DNA of 64,000 nucleotides from Candidatus Magasanikbacteria bacterium RIFOXYC2_FULL_42_28. Lineage in GTDB: Bacteria; Patescibacteria; ABY1; Magasanikbacterales; GWA2-37-8. Under the pieces are notes generated by a model. The model was not told the origin of the DNA. It did no database searches and saw nothing but the letters and a program-made list of their open reading frames with translations. The stretch covers positions 48,350 through 112,349 of the forward strand of contig MFQZ01000002.1 of NCBI GenBank assembly GCA_001784435.1, given 5' to 3'. Shown in pieces: positions 1 to 7,849 of the stretch (within the stretch, counting starts at the first letter, position 1; the number at the start of each line of letters is the position of its first letter). The position numbers and the translations under genes were made by a program.

Positions 1-431
1 TTTGGCCCACTGTCAGTAACCACGTTGTCTTGAGTTTTCTCGTGCGTTTTAATCGCTTTTTCAATGGCACCAATTAAATCATCGCCGGTACTCACATCAC
101 TACTGTATCCGTAAAAAACTTTATCATCAATAAAAGTAATCGGCACACTCGTCGTCTTGGCACCGATGCGCGCGACAAATTCTTTTAATTTTTCTAGCGA
201 AGCGGGTTCGGTCAATTCGTATAAACTAAAATTAACTTGCTCGCTATATTTTGGTTTTAAAGTGGAATTAATAAAAGCGATTTCCGCGCGACAATGCGGG
301 CAGGTTTCCAAATGAAATAAAGTAAAATCAACTTTGTCGGCGCGCGGACCGGACGAAATTGGTTGTGTCCAAACTACGGTCGGCGCAAGCGCTATCACTG
401 TTAAAAAAATAATTACTAAACGTTTGAACAT
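1..431 (-). CDS. Secreted thioredoxin-like protein, 3' end outside window
   Basis: I translated this reading frame by hand; it is cut by the window edge, so only about 143 N-terminal residues are visible. The start ATG at 431 opens a hydrophobic signal segment (FKRLVIIFLTVIALAP), followed by a thioredoxin-type strand and active site FHLETCPHC with the CxxC pair CPHC. Further on, SVPITFIDDKVFYG matches the cis-proline strand of thioredoxin/glutaredoxin folds. It probably acts outside the cytoplasmic membrane in disulfide exchange. In related bacteria such modules are often fused to a CcdA/DsbD-type membrane domain, which could lie beyond base 1; that part cannot be judged here. Confidence 0.7.
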   Translation of the reverse strand, partial: MFKRLVIIFLTVIALAPTVVWTQPISSGPRADKVDFTLFHLETCPHCRAEIAFINSTLKPKYSEQVNFSLYELTEPASLEKLKEFVARIGAKTTSVPITFIDDKVFYGYSSDVSTGDDLIGAIEKAIKTHEKTQDNVVTDSGP

Positions 432-439
432 AAATATAT

Positions 440-562
440 AAAAATTCTAATTTCTAAATACTAAATCCTAAACAAGTTTAAAACCCAAAACTCAAATAAA
501 CAATCGATTTGAAACTTGAATTTTATTATTTGGATTTGTTTAGAATTTAGAGTTTGGGGTTT
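440..562. repeat. AT-rich intergenic inverted repeat (family A)
   Basis: The gap holds two arms of opposite sense: TCTAAATACTAAATCCTAAAC on the left and GTTTAGAATTTAGAGTTTGG followed by GGTTTAGGATTT on the right, so the region can fold into an imperfect hairpin. Similar arms built from TTTCCAATTTCC or CTAAATCCTAAAC words recur in at least five other gaps of this window. The right arm reaches the 3' end of the HIT gene. Function unknown; it may act as a terminator or be a mobile/slippage-born repeat. Confidence 0.6.
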
Positions 563-965
563 AGGATTTAAACTTACTTGCTAAATCCTTAACACTAATC
601 TCACCTGGATTTTTAATTATAGAATGGACACTGCCACCACCATCACCGGTATAGCGTGGCAAAATGTGCCAGTGCACATGCGGCACAGCTTGACCAGCAA
701 CTGGCGCATTATTAATGCCGATATTCATACCATCCGGATTTAAGCGCGCTTGCACTCGCCCGGCGGCAGCGCGCAACCCAACTGATAAAAGTTGAAAATC
801 CTCTACGCTCATACTCCAAATATTTTCAAAATGTTTTTTGGGGACTACCACGGTATGGCCTTGGGCGTGCGGAAATACGTCTAAAAATGCTAAACAATTT
901 TCATCTTCATAAACGGTGTAATTGGGAATTTGACCAGCGATGATTTTGCAAAATATACAATCCAT
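561..965 (-). CDS. HIT-family nucleotide hydrolase/transferase
   Basis: A 134-residue protein of the histidine triad family, usual length for HINT/PKCI-type members. The N-terminal DCIFCKIIAGQIP and the C-terminal triad HVHWHILPR (H-x-H-x-H) are diagnostic; the middle histidine of the triad is the nucleophile in the family. Members hydrolyse or transfer nucleoside monophosphates, for example adenosine phosphoramidates; the exact substrate cannot be read from sequence. I chose the second methionine (MDCIFC), which leaves a 4-base gap to the upstream gene; a start five codons earlier (980) would overlap that gene by 11 bases. Likely co-transcribed with the membrane protein upstream. Confidence 0.9.
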   Translation of the reverse strand: MDCIFCKIIAGQIPNYTVYEDENCLAFLDVFPHAQGHTVVVPKKHFENIWSMSVEDFQLLSVGLRAAAGRVQARLNPDGMNIGINNAPVAGQAVPHVHWHILPRYTGDGGGSVHSIIKNPGEISVKDLASKFKS

Positions 966-969
966 ACAA

Positions 970-3189
970 TTAATTTTCAATTACTAAAATATCTCCAAAT
1001 TTTTTAACAATTGCTTTATTATTATACCTCACTTCTCCTTCTTTTACCACCCCAAAACAACGACTCGCGCCGGTCAGTATTTTACTGTCCGCGAGTATTG
1101 CTTCGGCACTGCGCATTTTAAATTTATTAAATAATTGGACGCGTTCGGGTTGAGCAAAATTTTGGCCCATGGGAAATCCACCACCGATTATGGTTTTTGC
1201 GGAAATTGCTTCCAGGGCTAGTAGCGGATAAGTGTCAGCCAAGACACAGGGGCGCCGAGATTGCTTCTCTTCGCTCGCAATGACAGAATATACATAATCC
1301 ATGGCCTGATATTCATCACGGCTGACCGTTTTAGCGTCTGGACCGAGAGAATATGAGGCGGTAATCGCGAGAGAGATAATAAAAATAATAAACAACAACG
1401 CGATAGATTGCTCCCCGCCAGAGGCGGACAGGCGTCTGATCCTCGCAATGACAAAGTTGATTGCACCCGCTACCATTATGATGGCAAGCCAGGCCAAAAC
1501 CACATCTAACCGGCGCGCTAATAAATTATCGCCAGTTAAAAAATAACGAGAAATAATATTGCCGGACATTAGACCGAGAAATAATAGGGCAAGTAATTTT
1601 TGTCGCGGGCGATAGATTGCTTCGTCAGCGCCGGTGGCACCTCCTCGCAATGACAAAAAGGCACCGAACAATGTCACGAACCAAAATAAAATCGCAAATC
1701 CAACCAGCCACCAGCGCCATTGCATTAGAATATTCACGACAAACGCGTAAGACGGCGCTTGATTAAATAAAATATTTCCGGACGCGATGTCATGCGGACG
1801 CGGGCCACTTGCAAAATAATACGCGGAAAAATTACCAACGGTCTGTTGCGCTTGGCCGAGCCAATTTATATTAGGATTAAATTGTGAGTAATTGGTGATG
1901 AGTTCAATAATGGGGATGGATAGAGCAACGAGAATAAAAACCAACGGAAAGATAAAAATAGATTGCCGCGTCGCTGCGCTCCTCGCAATGACAAAGTAAA
2001 CCATCCACGCCAACCAAAATAAAATAAAATATAACGTATAACCAAAAATTAATAACACGCCGGCAATTGCCAAAAATAGTATCCCTAATTTTTCGCCAAC
2101 CGGACGCTTAACAATCATTAACAATAAAAACAGCCAAAATAAAAAATCGATATTAACCGGCAAGGTGGTGGCGCCGGCAATTTGCAAGCCAAATGGCAAA
2201 AATCCCAACCAAACTAAAAATAATGATTCGGATTTCTTCCACCCCAAAGCCCTCCCCCATTCAAACGCCAAAATCGGAAAAAATAACGCCCACAAAATCG
2301 GCCCGAACCAGCGATTAAAACTCATTAAATCAAAATTGAAAAAAGTTTTGCCGATTATGCCCAATGACCAAAATTGCGCGTAACCCAATCGACCAATATC
2401 TAATTTTTGCCAAAAATTGGATTCGCCTATGGGAGCAACAGTTGAAAAACTATTTCCCGCCACCAAATTTAATTCCTGTCCCAAATGCCGCCAACTATCG
2501 GCATTATAAAAATACTCATGTGTGGCTGGCAAATAACTGGTAAGCAAAAATGCGTGCGCGCAAAGTAAAAACAACACCACCTTGGCTGGTAATTTCGCAA
2601 AACATAAAAATCCTAAAACTAAAGTAGCGGCGCCGAACCAATAAATATAGGCGGACGGTAAAATTTGCCAAGGGGTAACAGGGCTTGGCTGCGTTACACC
2701 CTGTAAACCGTCAGTGCCAATTGTAAATAATTGATGGGCGGTAATTAACCACAAAACAACATACAAAAACACCCCAGCTTTGTTGCGTGGCATTTCCTGC
2801 AAAATTTTCAAATTATCATCAAACCAAGCCAGCATTTCTGACTCCTCTTGATTCTCTCTCCAAAAAATCAAAGGCAATAACCCTGCCCCAAATAGCGCCA
2901 AAGCCACGCTAAGGGGCGTAAAATGATAGAAACACAGCGAAAGCCCAATGATCCACCCGGCGCTCATAAGCGCTCCCAAGGCCGCCAAGAGCCGTACACG
3001 CAAAGCGCGTGGTGAAAAATCAAATCTAACAACTAAAATTCGGCGCCACCATTTGGCTGTAATTAGCCAATAAAATAAAAAAATGGCGCTTTTTTGCCAA
3101 GTAGGCGCGTTATAAAATAATAAAAAAAATATCAAACCGGATATAATAAATAGGCCCAATAACTTTTTGGAAAACACGCGAAAATTCAT
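970..3189 (-). CDS. Polytopic membrane protein, GT-C-like, with four repeat-derived insertions
   Basis: A 739-residue protein with roughly 14-16 hydrophobic segments and a soluble C-terminal tail. The loop with HEYFYNADSWRHLGQ after an early membrane segment resembles the acidic first loop of GT-C (ArnT/PMT-type) glycosyltransferases, so transfer from a lipid-linked sugar is possible; no confident family assignment. Four stretches, about residues 399-410, 512-525, 579-595 and 635-644, are translations of a dispersed DNA repeat (AGATTGC...TCGCAATGACA on the + strand) and show up as hydrophilic peptides such as VIARSAATRQS and LRGGATGADEAI between membrane helices. The reading frame stays open through all four. 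A good sigma-70-type promoter precedes the start. Confidence 0.75.
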   Translation of the reverse strand: MNFRVFSKKLLGLFIISGLIFFLLFYNAPTWQKSAIFLFYWLITAKWWRRILVVRFDFSPRALRVRLLAALGALMSAGWIIGLSLCFYHFTPLSVALALFGAGLLPLIFWRENQEESEMLAWFDDNLKILQEMPRNKAGVFLYVVLWLITAHQLFTIGTDGLQGVTQPSPVTPWQILPSAYIYWFGAATLVLGFLCFAKLPAKVVLFLLCAHAFLLTSYLPATHEYFYNADSWRHLGQELNLVAGNSFSTVAPIGESNFWQKLDIGRLGYAQFWSLGIIGKTFFNFDLMSFNRWFGPILWALFFPILAFEWGRALGWKKSESLFLVWLGFLPFGLQIAGATTLPVNIDFLFWLFLLLMIVKRPVGEKLGILFLAIAGVLLIFGYTLYFILFWLAWMVYFVIARSAATRQSIFIFPLVFILVALSIPIIELITNYSQFNPNINWLGQAQQTVGNFSAYYFASGPRPHDIASGNILFNQAPSYAFVVNILMQWRWWLVGFAILFWFVTLFGAFLSLRGGATGADEAIYRPRQKLLALLFLGLMSGNIISRYFLTGDNLLARRLDVVLAWLAIIMVAGAINFVIARIRRLSASGGEQSIALLFIIFIISLAITASYSLGPDAKTVSRDEYQAMDYVYSVIASEEKQSRRPCVLADTYPLLALEAISAKTIIGGGFPMGQNFAQPERVQLFNKFKMRSAEAILADSKILTGASRCFGVVKEGEVRYNNKAIVKKFGDILVIEN
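1258..1285 (-). repeat. In-frame copy of the TGTCATTGCGAG repeat (family B), copy 1
   Basis: On the minus strand the segment reads TGTCATTGCGAGCGAAGAG then AAGCAATCTC, the two ends being complementary (TTGCGAG/GCAAT type arms). It lies inside the membrane-protein gene and is translated as SVIASEEKQS near residue 640. The shortest of the four copies. Confidence 0.75.
1405..1453 (-). repeat. In-frame family B repeat, copy 2, with CCGCCAGAGGCGG hairpin
   Basis: Same ends as the other copies (TGTCATTGCGAGG ... CAATCT on the minus strand) but the middle carries a GC-rich hairpin word CCGCCAGAGGCGG, which is also the core of the repeat found upstream of two genes near 60.9 and 62.5 kb. It encodes VIARIRRLSASGGEQSI. 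Translation stays in frame. Confidence 0.75.
1614..1655 (-). repeat. In-frame family B repeat, copy 3
   Basis: Ends match the family (TGTCATTGCGAGG and AAGCAATCT on the minus strand) around a GGTGCCACCGGCGCTGACG middle. It is read in a different phase from copies 2 and 4, giving LSLRGGATGADEAIY, so the peptide is not conserved although the DNA is; this argues that the DNA element, not the peptide, is the unit that spread. Confidence 0.75.
1960..1993 (-). repeat. In-frame family B repeat, copy 4
   Basis: Minus-strand TGTCATTGCGAGGAGCGCAG then CGACGCGGCAATCT; this is the form of the element often seen between genes of many bacteria. It is translated as VIARSAATRQS in the loop between two membrane helices of the membrane-protein gene. 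Confidence 0.75.
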
Positions 3190-3197
3190 ACCACCCT

Positions 3198-3226
3198 ATT
3201 ATACAAAACTATGCACACTTTATCAA
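3198..3226 (-). promoter_or_regulatory. Sigma-70-type promoter for the membrane protein/HIT unit
   Basis: On the minus strand TTGATA (3226-3221), a 17-base spacer and TATAAT (3203-3198) precede the ATG at 3189 by a very short leader. Spacing and -10 are consensus. The region also lies between divergent genes, with dnaB on the other side. Confidence 0.65.
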
Positions 3227-3275
3227 CACCACTCCCCTTGCGGGTAAATGATGGATGAGATACTATATACAAACT

Positions 3276-4733
3276 ATGGCCACTGACGAACTTAATAAAA
3301 TTCCACCGCAAAGTTTGGAAGCCGAGATGTCACTACTCGGTTCTATTTTGTTGGACAAAGACGCGATGCTTAAAATCGCGGATATTACCCAGCCGGATGA
3401 TTTTTATAAAGACGCGCATTTTAAAATTTTTGAAACTATCGCCGAGCTGTATTCCAAAAATGAACCAATTGATATTTTAAGTTTGAGCAACCGCTTGGAA
3501 GAAACCGGTACTTTGGAAAAAGTGGGCGGACGATCTTATCTCGCCACGCTGGCCAATTCCACGCCGACCGCCGCCAATATCGTCAACTACGCTAATATCG
3601 TTCACAAAAAAGCCGTACGCCGCCGCTTGCTCGGCGCGTCGCACGAAATTTCGCGTTTGGGTTATGAAGAAGTGGAGGATATTGAAACCATTTTAGATCA
3701 AGCCCAGCGCTCACTGTTTGGCGTATCGCAAATTTATTTTAAACAAACTTTCGCGCCCATTCGGAGTGTGCTGACGGACGCGTTTGACCGCATTGACGAG
3801 TTGCACCGTAACAAAGGGCAGATGCGCGGACTGCCGACCGGTTTTACGCAATTGGATAATCTGCTGGCCGGTCTACAAAAATCCGATTTGGTAATTTTGG
3901 CCGCGCGCCCTTCTGTGGGTAAAACCTCTTTGGCTTTGGATATGATTAGGAATATCGGTGTTAAACAAAAAAAACCGGTCGCGATATTTTCTTTGGAAAT
4001 GAGTAAAGAACAATTGGTGGACAGATTGCTGTGCGCCGAAGCCGGTATTGATTTGTGGCGGATGCGCACCGGCAAATTATCCGACCGACCGGAAGATGAT
4101 GATTTTCCGCGTATTGGCCACGCGATTGGCGTGTTGTCCGAGGCGCCGATTTTTATTGATGACTCCCCCAATGTTAACATCATGCAAATTCGGACCAAGG
4201 CGCGCCGTTTGCAAGCCGAGCATGGTTTGGGTTTAATTGTCATTGATTATTTGCAACTGATGGAATCGCGCGGTAATATTGAAAACCGCGTCCAAGAAGT
4301 CGCGGAAATTACCCGTGGACTTAAAAGCATCGCCCGCGAATTAAATATTCCGGTAATGGCGCTATCGCAGTTATCGCGCGTGGTAGAACAAAGCAAGCCG
4401 GCGATTCCAAAATTGTCGCATTTGCGTGAATCCGGCTCTATTGAACAGGACGCGGATGTCGTTATGTTTATTTACCGCAAAGCCGCGGACAGAAATTATC
4501 GTCCCGAAGATGTGGCGCCCGATGAAAAAAACATCGCCGAAATTCACATTGCCAAACACCGCAATGGTCCAACCGGCGTGGTCAAGTGTATTTTCCGCGA
4601 ACAATTGGCATCGTTCCGTAATTTGGATACTACTTACAGCACACCCACGCCCAGTGGCCCGCCAACGTTAAAACCTAAATCAGCGTTTGTGAAAATTCCA
4701 CCCCAACGACCGCCGGAGGAACCAGAGTTTTAG
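3276..4733 (+). CDS. dnaB: Replicative DNA helicase DnaB
   Basis: Hexameric 5'-3' helicase that unwinds DNA ahead of the replication fork. The 485-residue product has the usual two parts: an N-terminal helical domain starting KIPPQSLEAEMSLLGSILLD, and a RecA-like C-terminal domain with Walker A ARPSVGKTS, the SLEMS motif, Walker B LIVIDYLQLM and the SQLSR motif. Length is normal and no intein is seen. The reading frame opens at 3255, but the methionine at 3276 (MATDELNKIPPQ) fits family starts better; no Shine-Dalgarno sequence favours either. It is followed by a repeat, so it is probably transcribed alone or with ybaB-recR. Confidence 0.95.
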   Translation: MATDELNKIPPQSLEAEMSLLGSILLDKDAMLKIADITQPDDFYKDAHFKIFETIAELYSKNEPIDILSLSNRLEETGTLEKVGGRSYLATLANSTPTAANIVNYANIVHKKAVRRRLLGASHEISRLGYEEVEDIETILDQAQRSLFGVSQIYFKQTFAPIRSVLTDAFDRIDELHRNKGQMRGLPTGFTQLDNLLAGLQKSDLVILAARPSVGKTSLALDMIRNIGVKQKKPVAIFSLEMSKEQLVDRLLCAEAGIDLWRMRTGKLSDRPEDDDFPRIGHAIGVLSEAPIFIDDSPNVNIMQIRTKARRLQAEHGLGLIVIDYLQLMESRGNIENRVQEVAEITRGLKSIARELNIPVMALSQLSRVVEQSKPAIPKLSHLRESGSIEQDADVVMFIYRKAADRNYRPEDVAPDEKNIAEIHIAKHRNGPTGVVKCIFREQLASFRNLDTTYSTPTPSGPPTLKPKSAFVKIPPQRPPEEPEF

Positions 4734-4746
4734 CGCAACACACGCC

Positions 4747-4840
4747 TGTCATTTCGAATCCCCCGTCGCAGTGGGGTGAGAAATCTCCATCTCGACGGGA
4801 TAGAGATCCCTCGTCGGTGCGAACCTCGCTCGGGATGACA
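4747..4840. repeat. Intergenic family B-like repeat (TGTCATTTCGAA...GGGATGACA)
   Basis: The gap between dnaB and ybaB starts with TGTCATTTCGAATCCCCCGTC and ends with CTCGCTCGGGATGACA, with GAGAAATCTCCATCTCGACG and TAGAGATCCCTCGTCGG between them. These pieces can pair into a long cruciform-like hairpin. The ends are complementary (TGTCAT/ATGACA), as in the other copies at 6145, 45965 and 49672. Confidence 0.7.
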
Positions 4841-4873
4841 AAATAAAAAAATTAATTTTTAAATTAAAAATAT

Positions 4874-5179
4874 ATGAGCATGCTAGGAAAACTCAAGCAG
4901 TTTAAAGATTTACGCGAACAGGGTAAAAAAATGCAATCGTTATTAAAAGATGAAGCTACGACCGCAACTTCGGCCGGTGGAAAAGTCGCAGTGACCTTGG
5001 ATGGAAATTTGCAAATGTCCGGATGTGCGATTGATACCAGCCTGTTAGTTGCGTCCGAAAAATCGAAATTAGAAAATGCAATAAAAGACGCACACAACGA
5101 TGCTTTGAAAAAAATCCAGCGCGTGATTGCGACCAAGATGCAAGAGTCAGGTGATTTTAAAATGCCAGGTTTTAATTAA
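4874..5179 (+). CDS. ybaB: YbaB/EbfC nucleoid-associated protein
   Basis: A 101-residue DNA-binding protein of the YbaB/EbfC family, which forms dimers that coat and bend DNA. Recognised by length, the alternating helix-strand-helix layout with charged N-terminal helix (KLKQFKDLREQGKKMQSLLKDE), the central strand pair KVAVTLDGNLQMSGCAID, and its position directly before recR. That ybaB-recR pairing is widely conserved. Its stop codon is followed immediately by the recR start (no spacer), so the two are translated from one message. The usual family motif with repeated glycine-methionine near the N-terminus is weak here. Confidence 0.85.
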   Translation: MSMLGKLKQFKDLREQGKKMQSLLKDEATTATSAGGKVAVTLDGNLQMSGCAIDTSLLVASEKSKLENAIKDAHNDALKKIQRVIATKMQESGDFKMPGFN

Positions 5180-5776
5180 ATGTATTCCCAATCCATCGAC
5201 AAACTAATTGCCGAATTAAAAAAATTGCCATCGGTGGGCCAACATACCGCCGAACGGTATGTTTTTCATTATTTAACTCGGGGCAAACGCGAAGTGGCGG
5301 ATTTGATTTTGAGTTTAAATGGATTAATTAATAATGTAAAAAGTTGCGAAGTGTGCTGGGATTTTACCGATACGAGCCCGTGCAGAATTTGTTCGGATCC
5401 AAAACGTGATCAATCCGTGCTGTGCGTGGTCGCGGATTCGCAATCAGTTGTTGCATTACAAAAAACCGGCGCCTTTATCGGACGCTATCATGTTTTGCGC
5501 GGGGTATTAGATGGTAGTGACCCGGAAAGTTTTAGACGAATTAAATTAAAAGAATTATTTAATCGATCTGTAAAAGATAAAAATTTGAAGGAAATTATTT
5601 TGGCGCTTAATCCGGATTTGTCTGGTGAGACGACGATGTTGTATTTGGAAAAAGAATTACGTACAAAAAATCCAACAATCAAAATTGTGCGCCTGGCACG
5701 CGGATTACCATCGGGTAGTGATTTGCAATACGCCGATGAGATTACCTTGGAGAGCGCGTTGAAAAATAGGAGGTAA
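5180..5776 (+). CDS. recR: Recombination protein RecR
   Basis: RecR works with RecO and RecF in loading RecA onto single-stranded gaps. The 198-residue product is full length: an N-terminal helix-hairpin-helix (IDKLIAELKKLPSVGQHTAE), a four-cysteine zinc finger (CEVCWDFTDTSPCRIC), a Toprim domain (VLCVVADSQSVVALQKTGAF, YHVLRGVLD), and a C-terminal segment with LARGLPSGSDLQYAD. Note that the usual Toprim glutamate region reads CVVADSQ. It is translationally abutted to ybaB and is followed by a bidirectional hairpin terminator. Confidence 0.95.
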   Translation: MYSQSIDKLIAELKKLPSVGQHTAERYVFHYLTRGKREVADLILSLNGLINNVKSCEVCWDFTDTSPCRICSDPKRDQSVLCVVADSQSVVALQKTGAFIGRYHVLRGVLDGSDPESFRRIKLKELFNRSVKDKNLKEIILALNPDLSGETTMLYLEKELRTKNPTIKIVRLARGLPSGSDLQYADEITLESALKNRR

Positions 5777-5810
5777 AAAAATCCCGACTAAGTCGGGATT
5801 AAATTTTTCT
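5777..5810. terminator. Bidirectional terminator between recR and rplU
   Basis: Stem ATCCCGAC / GTCGGGAT (5781-5799) with a TTA/TAA loop, flanked by AAAAAAA on the left and AAATTTTTCT on the right, so it can stop transcription from both converging genes. The same CCCGACTAAGTCGGG core recurs at 12976 and 23733. Confidence 0.85.
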
Positions 5811-5819
5811 ATTGCTTCT

Positions 5820-6125
5820 TTACGCGAATTTCACTTCGGTAAATCTTTGGCGCTGACCGTGGACTTTATGGTAGCGCACTTTGCGTTTGAATTTTTCTAC
5901 GCGCAAGGTTCGGTTCTTGCCTTGGCGCACGACATTGGCTTCTACTTTGACGCCATCCAAATACGGCGTGCCGACTTTGGCATTACTGCCATCGTCGTCA
6001 GCCATAAGCAAAACTTTATCAAAATTAACTTTGTCGCCGGCAACGACTTCTAATTTTTCAATTTTTAACACTTCGCCATTCTTGACTAAGTATTGTTTTC
6101 CGCCGGTTGCAATTACTGCTAACAT
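5820..6125 (-). CDS. rplU: 50S ribosomal protein bL21
   Basis: A 101-residue large-subunit protein that binds 23S rRNA. The sequence shows the family start AVIATGGKQYLVKNGEVLKIEKL and the C-terminal RKVRYHKVHGQRQRFTEVKF, both typical. In most bacteria rplU is followed directly by rpmA (bL27); here the downstream neighbour is the recR terminator, so bL27 must be encoded elsewhere or be absent. The upstream gap holds a family B repeat. Confidence 0.95.
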   Translation of the reverse strand: MLAVIATGGKQYLVKNGEVLKIEKLEVVAGDKVNFDKVLLMADDDGSNAKVGTPYLDGVKVEANVVRQGKNRTLRVEKFKRKVRYHKVHGQRQRFTEVKFA

Positions 6126-6144
6126 ATAATAATATCAACTTAAT

Positions 6145-6211
6145 TGTCATGCTGAACTTGTTTCAGCATCTCCTGAAAATCACGGGATCCTGAAACAAGT
6201 TCAGGATGACA
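6145..6211. repeat. Inverted repeat upstream of rplU
   Basis: TGTCATGCTGAACTTGTTTCAG and its near-exact complement CTGAAACAAGTTCAGGATGACA flank a short GC-rich centre, giving a stem of about 20 base pairs. The ends TGTCAT/ATGACA tie it to family B. Confidence 0.75.
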
Positions 6212-6250
6212 CGAATAATGGGCTAATTATAATACACTTCTATGTTTTTG

Positions 6251-6718
6251 TCAATTGCCAACGGCAAAGCTATCCCCAATCTTGATATTTCGCGCCAAAA
6301 CCTGCCCCGCCGGCATCTCTAAAACAAAATCCGAATCCTGGCGAGCAAAATACACAATTAAGTCGGTTTCGGCCCGATTGGGCTCAATGGGCACGTTGGG
6401 AGCGATGTCTATTACTTTACCGTCACGAATCCACAGGATATCAATGGGGAATTTCATATCGCGCATTACAATGCTGTGCTGGTCTTCGCTGGGAAATACA
6501 AAAAGCATGCCATCGTATTTATCTAGATTCTCTCGACCACCTAATCCTTTGTACAAACGGGTTGATTCTTTGGCAACTAAAACTTTTAAATCATTATTAT
6601 TAATTTTAACTTCTATACTTGGCCAGTGATAGGAATATAGTTTGACCACCAAAGCAAATAATATTATTCCGCCAAATAATATAATACTGCGCTTATTGCT
6701 ATTTTTTTTATCAGACAT
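6251..6718 (-). CDS. DUF192 family membrane-anchored protein
   Basis: 155 residues: one N-terminal membrane segment (IILFGGIILFALVVKLY), then a DUF192 domain. Family hallmarks visible are KGLGGRENLDKYDGMLFVFP, the MRDMKFPIDILWIRDGKVI strand pair and the terminal EMPAGQVLARNIKIGDSF. The domain faces the outside according to the membrane topology expected for an N-terminal anchor. The biochemical role of DUF192 is not established. It stands alone between two repeats. Confidence 0.85.
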   Translation of the reverse strand: MSDKKNSNKRSIILFGGIILFALVVKLYSYHWPSIEVKINNNDLKVLVAKESTRLYKGLGGRENLDKYDGMLFVFPSEDQHSIVMRDMKFPIDILWIRDGKVIDIAPNVPIEPNRAETDLIVYFARQDSDFVLEMPAGQVLARNIKIGDSFAVGN

Positions 6719-6724
6719 ATATTG

Positions 6725-6840
6725 ATAATTTCAAAATCCTAATTTCCAATTTCCAACCAATGCCAAAGCCAAAATATCAAATTTGTCATTATGATTTTGG
6801 ATTTGATTTGACATTGGAAATTGGAAATTTGACATTATTA
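6725..6840. repeat. Family A inverted repeat overlapping a gene's 3' end
   Basis: Left arm CCTAATTTCCAATTTCC, right arm TGACATTGGAAATTGG then AAATTTGACATT, with ATATCAAATTTGTCATTATG and TTTGGATTTGATTTGA between them; a long imperfect hairpin. The right arm lies inside the reading frame of the WecA/MraY-like gene and encodes its last 15 or so residues. Confidence 0.7.
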
Positions 6841-7844
6841 TCGCCCCGTCCTATCGCCAATGCTACCACACCCATAAGCGCAATAGCAAATAACAACGCC
6901 ACCAACTTCCCCACACTTTGCAAAAACCACGCGAGTGATCCAAATCCGGCGGCGACTACATACAACATTAAAACAATCGTGCGCTCGGAAATTTTGAATT
7001 TATCCGCCAGCCAATAATATATATGTTCGCGATCGCCTTGAAAAATTGACTGGTGGCGACGGACGCGAACAATTATTACCCGAATTAGATCTAAAATCGG
7101 CACCGCCATCACGAGTAAGGCAGTGGCAATTTTACCACCGGAAATTACCGCTAAAATTCCCAAAATATATCCCAAAAACATTCCGCCACCTTCTCCTAAA
7201 AATATTTTCGCCGGTTGAAAATTAAAAATTAAAAAACCGAGAATCGCGCCAACAAAAATTAATGCCAGTAGCGCCATATCGGGTTGATGCCAACGCTCGC
7301 CACTCGCCACGCCGTAAATGACGAGAGCCCCAATGGCCGTGATGCCGGCCGCGAGGCCATCTAAACCATCTAAAATTTTTACCGTGCTGGTCATCCCAAA
7401 AATCCAAACAAATACTAAAGCGCTCGCCCCCAAACCACTCAGACCAATTACCCCGCCCAAAGGATTGGTAATTTTGTCTATTCCCACTCCCCCACCAATT
7501 GCTAAAAAGCACGCCAAAGCAATTGCGGTTAAACGAGCAACCGGAGACAAGCGTTGTTTGTCGTCAAATAATCCAACAATTAATAATACCAAACTGCCAA
7601 AAAATACGCCCACTAAGTCAACCGGATGTAAATTTTTACCAAATAAATTAGTAAAATTTATAATATACCCAACCACCAGCCAAAAAGCCAAAAAAATCGC
7701 TATTCCACCTCCCAAAGGCACCGGCCGGCTATGCAGTTTACGCCCACCGTCCGGAATATCAAAAAGTTTTATGGTGGTGAATAATTTTATGGCACCAAAA
7801 GTAAAAAGTGCTGACAGTGCCAATGAAACAAGAAAAAAATACAT
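6789..7844 (-). CDS. WecA/TagO/MraY-family phosphosugar-polyprenyl transferase
   Basis: A 351-residue integral membrane enzyme family that transfers a sugar-1-phosphate from a UDP-sugar to undecaprenyl phosphate, the first step of wall polymer or O-chain synthesis. About 10-11 membrane segments are visible, with LHSRPVPLGGGIAI (near 38-50), the metal-binding VGLFDDKQRLSP (D94, D95) and KILDGLDGLAAG (near 156-167). Two motifs differ from the family norm: the FMGDSGS loop reads FLGEGGGM (E at about 218 instead of D), and the HIHH-type loop reads DREHIYYW. The last residues (NVKFPISNVKSNPKS) come from a family A repeat. It is five bases downstream of the Clp ATPase. Confidence 0.85.
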   Translation of the reverse strand: MYFFLVSLALSALFTFGAIKLFTTIKLFDIPDGGRKLHSRPVPLGGGIAIFLAFWLVVGYIINFTNLFGKNLHPVDLVGVFFGSLVLLIVGLFDDKQRLSPVARLTAIALACFLAIGGGVGIDKITNPLGGVIGLSGLGASALVFVWIFGMTSTVKILDGLDGLAAGITAIGALVIYGVASGERWHQPDMALLALIFVGAILGFLIFNFQPAKIFLGEGGGMFLGYILGILAVISGGKIATALLVMAVPILDLIRVIIVRVRRHQSIFQGDREHIYYWLADKFKISERTIVLMLYVVAAGFGSLAWFLQSVGKLVALLFAIALMGVVALAIGRGDNNVKFPISNVKSNPKS

Positions 7845-7849
7845 AAAAT

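Noticed and set aside
970..3189. Frameshifted or decayed gene because of inserted repeats
   Set aside because: The frame is open through all four repeats and the membrane helices between them are intact, so it is treated as a working gene.
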